A DNA stretch of 64,000 bases from an uncultured Eubacteriales bacterium (GTDB lineage: Bacteria > Bacillota > Clostridia > Peptostreptococcales > Anaerovoracaceae), in the NCBI GenBank assembly GCA_949286985.1, contig CASEEM010000042.1:1-64000 (forward strand), in the 5' to 3' direction. The notes under the pieces were generated by a model. It did no database searches. It was given only the letters and a program-made list of their open reading frames with translations, and was not told where the DNA came from. Shown here piece after piece: positions 57,381 to 64,000 of the stretch. Position 1 is the first letter of the stretch. Each line of letters begins with the position of its first letter. A program made the position numbers and the translations under genes.

Positions 57381-58397
57381 ATGGCAAGAGTCGGTATCAG
57401 CGGTTTCGGACGTATTTCTCGCGTCATCATGCGCGCAGCACTCGACATGGATGATATTGAGATTGTAGGTATCAATTGGCGAAATTGTGATCTTGATTAT
57501 CTCGTCTACATGCTCAAATACGATTCGACCTTCGGACGCTTCCCGGCAACGATTGAGAAGTATGAGAACGGAATCATCGTTGACGGCAAGAAGATTCCTG
57601 TTTACAGCGAGAGCGATGCACATAATATCCCTTGGGCAGAGTGCGGCGCGGAGTATATTATGGAAGGTACCGGCGCATACAATACGACGGAGAAGGCCCA
57701 AGCCCATCTCGAAGCCGGTGCGAAGAAGGTCATCATTTCCGCTCCTGCCAAGGATAAGGAGACGCCGACCTTCGTTTACGGTGTCAACCACGAAGAATAC
57801 AAGCCGGAATATAATGTTGTTTCGAACGCATCCTGCACCACGAACTGCCTGGCACCGCTCTGCAAGGTTATCAACGACAACTGGGGCATTGAGCAGGGCC
57901 TGATGTCGACCATCCATGCCGCTACGGCGAAGCAGAAGGTCGTCGATGCACGTTCGATGAAGGATTGGCGTACGGGCCGTTCGGTCTTCGGCAACATCAT
58001 TCCGACCTCGACCGGTGCTGCGAAGGCTGTTTCGCTGGTCATTCCGGAGCTCAAGGGCAAGCTGACGGGTATCGCATACCGCATACCGACGGCGAACGTC
58101 TCGGTTATCGACCTCAATCTCATGCTCAAGAATCCGACTTCGTATGAAGAGATCTGTGCGAAGGTCAAGGAAGCCTCCGAGGGCGCATTCAAGGGAATCA
58201 TCGACTATGTCGACGATGAGGTCGTTTCGAGCGATTTCATCGGCGATCCTTGCACGACGATTTTCGATGCTCGCGAAGGTATTGAGCTGAACGATCGCTT
58301 CTTTAAGTTCATCACGTTCTATGACAATGAATTCGGATATAGCACGCAGCTTCTCCGTCTGATCCGTTATATGGATCAGATCGATCATGCAGAATAA
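57381..58397 (+). CDS. gap: Glyceraldehyde-3-phosphate dehydrogenase, atypical cofactor site
   Basis: Glycolytic oxidation of glyceraldehyde-3-phosphate. Catalytic C152 (ASCTTNC) and H179 (TIHAATAKQ) are in place, with NIIPTSTGAAKAV and YDNEFGYS. The dinucleotide site differs from the common form: GFGRISR (S13 for the third glycine), and after the second strand GINWRNC has W33 where NAD-specific enzymes usually carry Asp. That can favour NADP or dual use. An upstream in-frame start at 57360 is rejected, since CAAGGAGG precedes the ATG at 57381. 338 residues. Confidence 0.95.
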   Translation: MARVGISGFGRISRVIMRAALDMDDIEIVGINWRNCDLDYLVYMLKYDSTFGRFPATIEKYENGIIVDGKKIPVYSESDAHNIPWAECGAEYIMEGTGAYNTTEKAQAHLEAGAKKVIISAPAKDKETPTFVYGVNHEEYKPEYNVVSNASCTTNCLAPLCKVINDNWGIEQGLMSTIHAATAKQKVVDARSMKDWRTGRSVFGNIIPTSTGAAKAVSLVIPELKGKLTGIAYRIPTANVSVIDLNLMLKNPTSYEEICAKVKEASEGAFKGIIDYVDDEVVSSDFIGDPCTTIFDAREGIELNDRFFKFITFYDNEFGYSTQLLRLIRYMDQIDHAE

Positions 58398-58413
58398 TAG
58401 ATGTTACTAAAGT

Positions 58414-58443
58414 ACGCCCCGCTTGCGGAACGCAGCGGGGCGT
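58414..58443 (+). other. GC-rich hairpin between gap and pgk
   Basis: A 13-bp stem with one bulged T (58414-58427 with 58431-58443) and a 3-base loop. No T tract follows, so it is better read as an mRNA stability or processing element than as a terminator. Confidence 0.65.
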
Positions 58444-58489
58444 GTTTCGAATCAGGCGAAGAGTTTCCGAATAAGAAACGAGGTAGAAT

Positions 58490-59674
58490 ATGAAACGTAC
58501 GATTGAAGATGTATCCTGGAGCGGAAAGACCGCGGTCATCCGCTGCGATTTCAATGTTCCGATGAAGGACGGAAAGATTACGGATGATACGCGTATCCGT
58601 GCAGCGCTTCCGACGCTGGAATACTTGAAGGAGAAAGGCGCGAAGGTCGTCATCCTGTCTCATCTCGGACGTCCGAAGGGAGAGCCGAAGCCGGAATTCT
58701 CGCTTCGCCCGGTTGCCGATGCGCTTGCCGAGGCGTTGCATACGGAGGTCCGCTTCTTCCCGAGCGATAAGGTCGTGGATGATACGGTCCGTGAAGAGGT
58801 TCGCGGACTGAAGCCGGGCGAGCTGGCGCTCCTCGAGAATGTTCGTTATCGCAAGGAGGAGACGGAGAACGATCCTTCCTTTGCCGAAGAGCTCGCTTCG
58901 CTCGGCGATGTCTTTGTACAAGAGGCCTTCGGCACGGCACACCGTGCGCATGCATCGACGGCCGGCATCGCTTCTTATCTTCCGTCCGTTTCGGGATTCC
59001 TGATCGAGAAGGAGCTTCGCTTCCTCGGGGAGGCCGTTTCTTCCCCGGAGCGTCCGTTCGCTGCCATTATGGGCGGTGCGAAGGTCAAGGATAAGATCCC
59101 GGTCATCACGAATCTTCTGGATAAAGTCGATTACATCTTTATCGGCGGCGGCATGGTCTTCACCTTCCTGAAGGCAGAGGGTCATGATATCGGAACCTCG
59201 CTCTTCGATGAAGAAGGATATGAACTCATTCCGGAGATCAAGGAGAAGGCAGCGAAGAACGGAGTGAAGCTGGTCCTTCCGGTCGATGTTGTCGCTGCAG
59301 ACCGCTTTGATAATGATTCGCCGAGCGGTATCTACGGAGTCGGTGAAATCCCGGCCGACCGCATGGGTATGGATATCGGACCGAAGACCGAAGAGCTTTA
59401 TTGCGATCTCCTCAAGGATTGCAAGACGATTGTCTGGAACGGACCGATGGGCGTCTTCGAAATGCCGAACTTCGCACACGGCACGAAGGCCATTGCGGAA
59501 TGTCTGGCTGCCAATGAAGGAACGACCGTCATCGGAGGCGGCGATTCGGCAGCAGCCGTCACGCAGTTCGGACTTGCCGATCGTATGACGCACATTTCGA
59601 CCGGCGGCGGTGCCAGCTTAGAGTTCCTTGAAGGCAAAGAGCTTCCGGGCATTGCTTGTCTGGAAGATCGTTAA
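58490..59674 (+). CDS. pgk: Phosphoglycerate kinase
   Basis: ATP-generating step of glycolysis. It shows [52 protein letters not shown] and WNGPMGVFE. One detail: [10 protein letters not shown] where VNDAFGTAHR is the common form. 394 residues. It lies 92 bases after gap, separated by a hairpin. Confidence 0.97.
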   Translation: MKRTIEDVSWSGKTAVIRCDFNVPMKDGKITDDTRIRAALPTLEYLKEKGAKVVILSHLGRPKGEPKPEFSLRPVADALAEALHTEVRFFPSDKVVDDTVREEVRGLKPGELALLENVRYRKEETENDPSFAEELASLGDVFVQEAFGTAHRAHASTAGIASYLPSVSGFLIEKELRFLGEAVSSPERPFAAIMGGAKVKDKIPVITNLLDKVDYIFIGGGMVFTFLKAEGHDIGTSLFDEEGYELIPEIKEKAAKNGVKLVLPVDVVAADRFDNDSPSGIYGVGEIPADRMGMDIGPKTEELYCDLLKDCKTIVWNGPMGVFEMPNFAHGTKAIAECLAANEGTTVIGGGDSAAAVTQFGLADRMTHISTGGGASLEFLEGKELPGIACLEDR

Positions 59675-59694
59675 AGAGAAAGGGAGAGAGAATC

Positions 59695-60456
59695 ATGAGG
59701 CAGATTTTCATCGCCGGAAATTGGAAGATGAATAAGACACTGGCGGAGGCGAAGGCCTTTGCAGAGGAGCTCAAGGCGAAAATGCCGGAGACGGAGCATG
59801 CACTTGCGGTCATGGCCCCTTTCACGGACCTTCCGCTCCTGACCGTCGCCTTAGCGGGTACCGGTATCGGCGTCGGTGCTCAGAATGTTCACTTTGAAGA
59901 ATCCGGCGCTTATACGGGAGAGATCTCGCCGCTGATGCTTCGCGAGCTCGGGGTTTCTTATTGCATTGTCGGCCATTCGGAGCGCAGAACCTACTTTGCC
60001 GAGACCGATGATACCGTGAACCGAAAGCTCCTCGCGCTTCATGCAGCCGGTATTCGTCCGATCGTCTGCGTCGGCGAATCGCTGGAGATTCGTGAAGCAG
60101 GGAATGCCATGTCGTTCGTGGCCGGTCAGATTGCGGCAGCCTTCGAAGGCCTTACGCCGGAGCAGGCGGCGGAGACGGTGATCGCTTATGAGCCGATTTG
60201 GGCGATCGGCACGGGCAAGACGGCAACGCCGGAGCAGGCGGAAGAGATGTGCGGCTTTATCCGCGGTATGATGGAGGGCCTCTACGATGAAGTCGTCGCA
60301 GAGAAGATCATCATTCAGTACGGCGGAAGCATGAAGCCTTCCAATGCCGGAGATCTCCTGGCAAAGCCGAATATTGACGGCGGCCTGATCGGAGGAGCAA
60401 GTCTTAAGGTCGATGACCTGCTTGCCATCCTGGAAGCAGCCCCGAAGCAAGCATGA
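59695..60456 (+). CDS. tpiA: Triosephosphate isomerase
   Basis: Interconverts DHAP and glyceraldehyde-3-phosphate. Active-site motifs are AGNWKMNKT, GHSERR and AYEPIWAIGTGK, then GGSMKPSNAGDLLAKPNIDG. An upstream in-frame start at 59656 overlaps pgk; AAAGGGAGAG sits before the ATG at 59695. 253 residues. The usual gpm gene is not between tpiA and eno. Confidence 0.97.
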   Translation: MRQIFIAGNWKMNKTLAEAKAFAEELKAKMPETEHALAVMAPFTDLPLLTVALAGTGIGVGAQNVHFEESGAYTGEISPLMLRELGVSYCIVGHSERRTYFAETDDTVNRKLLALHAAGIRPIVCVGESLEIREAGNAMSFVAGQIAAAFEGLTPEQAAETVIAYEPIWAIGTGKTATPEQAEEMCGFIRGMMEGLYDEVVAEKIIIQYGGSMKPSNAGDLLAKPNIDGGLIGGASLKVDDLLAILEAAPKQA

Positions 60457-60516
60457 ATTTCATTTTCACCGACAAACCGATGAAATGATAAATAGAACAA
60501 AAGAAGGAGAGTTACC

Positions 60517-61797
60517 ATGTGCACGATTATTGAAGATATTATCGGACGCGAAATCCTCGATTCGAGAGGCAACCCGACCGTAGAGGCAGAGATCCATCTG
60601 GTCGACGGTACGGTCGCTTACGGAGATACGCCGAGCGGTGCTTCGACGGGAATTTATGAAGCCCTCGAGCTTCGCGACGGAGATAAGGAACGTTATCTCG
60701 GCAAAGGCGTTACGAAGGCCGTTGCTCATGTCAACAATGAGATCAGAGATGCTCTGATCGGTGAAGATGCTTCGGATATTCACGTACTGGAGCAGATCAT
60801 GATGGAGCTTGACGGAACGAAGGATAAGAGCCGCTTCGGAGCGAATGCCATCCTGGCTGTTTCGCTCGGCTGCGCTCGTGCGGCTGCTCAGTCGCTCGGC
60901 ATTCCGCTCTTCCGCTTCTTCGGCGGCATTAACGGCAATACGCTTCCGGTTCCGATGATGAACATTCTGAACGGCGGCGAGCATGCTTCGAACACAGTCG
61001 ACGTTCAGGAATTCATGATTATGCCGGTCGGCGCTCCGGACTTTCGTGAGTGCATCCGTTGGTGCTCCGAGGTCTATCATCAGCTCGGCAAGGACCTCAA
61101 GAAGGATGGTTATGCCATCTCCGTCGGCGATGAAGGAGGTTACGCTCCGAATTTGAAGGATGAATTCGAGGTTCTCGACTACATCGTCGCGGCAATCGAA
61201 CATGCCGGTTATAAGGCAGGCGAAGACTTTGTCATCGCTATCGACGCAGCGGCAAGCGGCTGGAAGACCGATGAGGTCGGCAAGTATCGCATGCCGAAGT
61301 CGGGCCGCACCTTCACGAGAGAAGAACTGGTTCAGAACTGGGTTGAGTTCTGTGACAAATATCCGATCGCTTCCATGGAGGATTGCATGGACGAAGAGGA
61401 CTGGGACGGCTGGAAGCTCCTCACGGATACTCTCGGCGATCGCGTTCAGCTCGTCGGCGACGACCTCTTTGTCACGAATCCGGAGCGCTTTGCGAAGGGC
61501 ATCGAGCTCGGATGCGCCAATGCGATTCTCATCAAGCTGAATCAGATCGGCAGCATTTCCGAGACCCTCGAGACGATTGCTCTCGCGAAGAAAAACGGCT
61601 ATAACGCCGTTGTTTCGCACCGCTCGGGTGAGACGGAGGATACCACGATCGCCGATCTCGTTGTCGGACTCAACGCCGGACAGATCAAGACCGGTGCACC
61701 GGCGAGAACGGAGCGCGTAGCGAAATACAATCAGCTTCTCCGCATCGAAGAGAAGCTCGGCGAAAGTGCTGTCTTTGCCGGTAAAAACTGCTTTTAA
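60517..61797 (+). CDS. eno: Enolase
   Basis: Dehydrates 2-phosphoglycerate. Motifs include [39 protein letters not shown], the catalytic Lys segment [20 protein letters not shown] and the metal ligands in [10 protein letters not shown] and [15 protein letters not shown]. 426 residues. Begins behind AAGAAGGAGAG, 60 bases after tpiA. Confidence 0.97.
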   Translation: MCTIIEDIIGREILDSRGNPTVEAEIHLVDGTVAYGDTPSGASTGIYEALELRDGDKERYLGKGVTKAVAHVNNEIRDALIGEDASDIHVLEQIMMELDGTKDKSRFGANAILAVSLGCARAAAQSLGIPLFRFFGGINGNTLPVPMMNILNGGEHASNTVDVQEFMIMPVGAPDFRECIRWCSEVYHQLGKDLKKDGYAISVGDEGGYAPNLKDEFEVLDYIVAAIEHAGYKAGEDFVIAIDAAASGWKTDEVGKYRMPKSGRTFTREELVQNWVEFCDKYPIASMEDCMDEEDWDGWKLLTDTLGDRVQLVGDDLFVTNPERFAKGIELGCANAILIKLNQIGSISETLETIALAKKNGYNAVVSHRSGETEDTTIADLVVGLNAGQIKTGAPARTERVAKYNQLLRIEEKLGESAVFAGKNCF

Positions 61798-61865
61798 TGC
61801 CTGGATCGATGGCGGATCATGCGTATCAGAGTGTGAAGCGATCGATCGTGAAGTGGATGAAATGC

Positions 61866-61904
61866 ACGTTCCGCGGGCCGCATTCCGGTCCGCGGGTCGT
61901 TTTT
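61866..61904 (+). terminator. Terminator after eno, adjacent to the ispH-S1 ribosome binding site
   Basis: A 10-bp GC-rich stem with one G-T pair (61871-61880 with 61886-61895), flanked by ACG/CGT pairs, and T residues at 61900-61904. The AGGAGA of the next gene begins at 61907. Confidence 0.8.
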
Positions 61905-61918
61905 ATAGGAGAAGAGAT

Positions 61919-63901
61919 TTGGAAATTATTCGTGCCGATCATTCGGGATTCTGTTTCGGGGTAGAGCGCGCAATTCATCGCGCTTTTGACAGCATTAATG
62001 AAGCCAAAGAGCAGGGGAAGAAGCTCTATACCTGCGGGCATCTCATTCATAACCGCGCCGTTACGGCATCCATTGAAGAACAGGGCGTTCAGAACATTTC
62101 GTCCTTGGCGGAGGCAGAGCCGGGGTCGATGGTCATCGTGCGCTCGCACGGCGAACCGGAATCGTTTTATCTCGAAGCCGAGGCGCGCGGGATCGAGCTC
62201 ATCGATACGACGTGTGTTTTCGTGACGAAGATCCATAAGCTGGTCAAAGAGGCGCGAAGCGAGGGGCGTCCGGTCATCATCATCGGAAGCCGCGATCATC
62301 AGGAGGTGATGGCGACCAACGGTTGGTGTGATCATGAAGGTACCGTGCTTGCTTCGCCGGAAGAAGCGAAGGAGGCGGCACCGGAGCTCCTGGCGCAGGC
62401 GGAAGCAGCCGGGAAGAGACCGCTCGCCGTTTCACAGACGACGATTCGGCGAGAACTTCAGGAGTCGGTGCTGGAAGTCTTAAAGGATGCCGGGCTCGAC
62501 GTCGAGGTTCGCGATACGATTTGCAATGCGACGAAGGAGAGACAGGAAGCCTGTGCCGCACTCGCACGCCGTGTGGATCTCATGATTGTCATCGGAGATC
62601 CCGGCAGCTCGAATTCCAGGAAGCTCTTTGAAATCGCTGAAAGGAATGCCCCGGAGGCAAAATTTATTCAAGATATTAGCGATTTAGAGTTGAAAGAGTT
62701 GTGTAAGTATAATAAAATAGGTGTAACCGCGGGTGCATCGACGCCCGAATGGATTATCAAGGAGGTTATTGCTAGTATGAGCGAGAATGTCACAACGAAC
62801 GTAGAACATAATCCAATGTTGGATTACATGGATGACATTGAGAATTCTTTACGTCTGCCAAGACCGGGAGAAATTGTTGATGGAACCGTGCATCAGGTCA
62901 TTGATAATGAGGTTATTATCAACATTGGATGCAAGAAGGACGGCATCCTGCCTAAGAGCGAAGTAACCCTGGAGGAAGGTCAGACGCTGGCTGACATGTT
63001 CCACGAGGGTGACGAGGTTCAGGCGAAGGTCTTGAAGTCGGATGACGGCGAGGGCGGAATCCTGCTCTCGAAGAAGAGACTTGAGATGAATGAGAATTAT
63101 AAGGAGCTTGCAGAGGCGATGGAATCCAAGGAGACCATCAGTGTCAAGCTCGTTAAGGCAGTCAACGGCGGTGTCATCGCTTCCTACAAGGAAGTATCCG
63201 GATTTGTACCGATGTCGCAGCTCTCGGATCGTTACGTCGAGAAGGCGGATGAGTTCATCGGACAGACCGTTGATGTTAAGGTTATCCGCGTCGATAACAA
63301 GCGCAACAGAGCGGTCTTCTCGAGAAAGGCTGTTCTTGTTGAAGAGAAGAAGAAGCAGGTTGCAGATATCTGGGCGAACCTCAATGTCGGCGATATCGTC
63401 GAGGGTAAGGTTATGCGCTTCACGGATTACGGCGCATTCGTCGATATCGGCGGCGTAGACGGACTCCTTCACATCTCCGAGATTTCTTGGGGCAAGCTCA
63501 AGCATCCGAAGGAAGCCCTCAGCATCGGCGACATCATCAATGTCAAGATTCTCTCCCTGAACGAAGAGAAGGGCAAGATTTCCCTGGGTCTCAAGCAGAC
63601 CATGCCGGAGCCGTGGACGCTCGTCGGCACGAAGTACCAGGTCGGTCAGGAAATCGAGGGTACGGTCGTTCAGATCAAGGAGTACGGAGCATTTGTTGAG
63701 CTCGAAGCCGGTCTCGACGGACTTGTTCACATCTCCGAAATTGCGAATAAGCGCGTAGAGAATGTTTCCGATGTTCTCCAGGTCGGCGAGAAGATCCATG
63801 CTAAGATCATGGATATCGATGCAGACCGCAAGAGAATCTCCCTCAGCATCAAGGCATGCCTCAATGAAGAGGTTGAGCCTGAAGCAGAGGACGAGGAATA
63901 A
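61919..63901 (+). CDS. ispH: Fusion of HMBPP reductase IspH and ribosomal protein S1
   Basis: Residues ~1-285 are IspH, the [4Fe-4S] last enzyme of the MEP pathway: cluster cysteines C12 (GFCFGVERA), C99 (TTCVFV) and C202 (TICNATKERQ), with the HN and TSG-like segments between. After a linker, four S1 RNA-binding domains begin near residue 314 (GEIVDGTVHQV, then GDIVEGKVMRFTDYGAFVDI, GQEIEGTVVQIKEYGAFVEL). ispH-rpsA fusions are known in Clostridia. The frame is open 50 codons upstream, but AGGAGA (61907-61912) and the TTG at 61919 give the proper IspH N terminus (EIIRADHSGFCFG). 660 residues. Confidence 0.93.
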   Translation: MEIIRADHSGFCFGVERAIHRAFDSINEAKEQGKKLYTCGHLIHNRAVTASIEEQGVQNISSLAEAEPGSMVIVRSHGEPESFYLEAEARGIELIDTTCVFVTKIHKLVKEARSEGRPVIIIGSRDHQEVMATNGWCDHEGTVLASPEEAKEAAPELLAQAEAAGKRPLAVSQTTIRRELQESVLEVLKDAGLDVEVRDTICNATKERQEACAALARRVDLMIVIGDPGSSNSRKLFEIAERNAPEAKFIQDISDLELKELCKYNKIGVTAGASTPEWIIKEVIASMSENVTTNVEHNPMLDYMDDIENSLRLPRPGEIVDGTVHQVIDNEVIINIGCKKDGILPKSEVTLEEGQTLADMFHEGDEVQAKVLKSDDGEGGILLSKKRLEMNENYKELAEAMESKETISVKLVKAVNGGVIASYKEVSGFVPMSQLSDRYVEKADEFIGQTVDVKVIRVDNKRNRAVFSRKAVLVEEKKKQVADIWANLNVGDIVEGKVMRFTDYGAFVDIGGVDGLLHISEISWGKLKHPKEALSIGDIINVKILSLNEEKGKISLGLKQTMPEPWTLVGTKYQVGQEIEGTVVQIKEYGAFVELEAGLDGLVHISEIANKRVENVSDVLQVGEKIHAKIMDIDADRKRISLSIKACLNEEVEPEAEDEE

Positions 63902-63910
63902 TGAAAGCGA

Positions 63911-63943
63911 AGGAGCCGGTGTGATAACGCCGGTTCCTTTTTT
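63911..63943 (+). terminator. Intrinsic terminator after ispH-S1
   Basis: An 11-bp stem with G-T pairs (63911-63921 with 63928-63938) and six T (63938-63943). The last ~55 bases of the window after it hold no gene; a GGAAGGAGT at the very end may be the ribosome binding site of a gene outside. Confidence 0.85.
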
Positions 63944-64000
63944 ATTAGGAAATAAGATGATGCGCTCTTGAGCGTGTTTGAGAGACATGAAGGAAGGAGT

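Noticed and set aside
61766..61918. A 50-codon N-terminal extension of the IspH-S1 frame
   Set aside because: It overlaps the end of eno and the terminator hairpin and lacks IspH similarity; the TTG at 61919 has a good ribosome binding site.

Overview
The window is a dense, almost entirely plus-strand stretch of housekeeping genes from a low-to-mid-GC Gram-positive anaerobe, most likely a member of the Clostridia (Bacillota); a Lachnospiraceae-like lineage would fit, but the sequence does not fix the family. The evidence is the gene order pyrH-frr-uppS-cdsA-dxr-rseP-ispG-polC-rimP-nusA-ylxR-infB-rbfA-nrnA-truB-ribF-rpsO-pnp, a PolC-type replicase, RNase Y, a fused ispH-S1 protein, strong AGGAGG-type ribosome binding sites, and a CIRCE element. 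By eye the G+C is in the mid-to-high 50s, unusual for many Clostridia. No rRNA, tRNA, CRISPR array, transposase, integrase or phage gene was recognised, and no gap between genes exceeds about 250 bases.

Layout. 1-4,210: end of RNase Y, a cysteine desulfurase paired with ThiI (tRNA 4-thiouridine / thiamine sulfur transfer), and SppA. 4,306-14,059: UMP kinase, ribosome recycling factor, isoprenoid and lipid enzymes (uppS, cdsA, dxr, ispG), the site-2 protease RseP and PolC. 14,149-22,165: the rimP-nusA-infB translation/transcription operon behind a strong extended -10 promoter and an unusual hairpin leader, then rbfA, nrnA, truB and ribF. 22,181-25,894: an inserted three-gene cassette (metallopeptidase/VWA protein, MoxR-like AAA ATPase, leucine-rich-repeat protein) where many relatives go straight from ribF to rpsO. 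26,042-28,525: rpsO and pnp. 28,704-31,917: membrane proteins (DUF2207, LemA, and a convergent DUF308/HdeD-like gene). 32,050-37,241: Ppx/GppA phosphatase, a eukaryote-like (type 2) isoleucyl-tRNA synthetase, RlmN. 37,344-50,310: plsX, rnc, smc, ftsY, der, a plsY-gpsA fusion, miaB, cardiolipin synthase, an M50 protease. 50,402-52,999: clpB under a perfect CIRCE operator. 53,093-56,795: an inactive-looking alpha/beta-hydrolase, an M20 amidohydrolase and a GntR/FadR-type regulator on the minus strand with a striking operator array, and endonuclease III. 56,869-63,901: trmL and the lower-glycolysis set gap-pgk-tpiA-eno, ending in the ispH-S1 fusion.

What stands out. (1) PolC is about 1,156 residues and lacks the 3'-5' exonuclease domain normally inserted in its PHP domain, while the PHP metal ligands are kept. 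(2) PlsY is fused to a GpsA-like domain in which both expected catalytic lysines are replaced. (3) The metallopeptidase/AAA/LRR cassette has no assigned function. (4) Four GTATAC-like palindromes, spaced 19, 19 and 12 bases, sit in front of the GntR gene. (5) IleRS is of the type associated with natural mupirocin resistance. (6) Several terminator-like hairpins sit only a few bases ahead of the next gene's ribosome binding site. (7) Most promoters that can be recognised carry an extended -10 (TGn) element.

All functional names rest on motif reading by eye; no database search was run.
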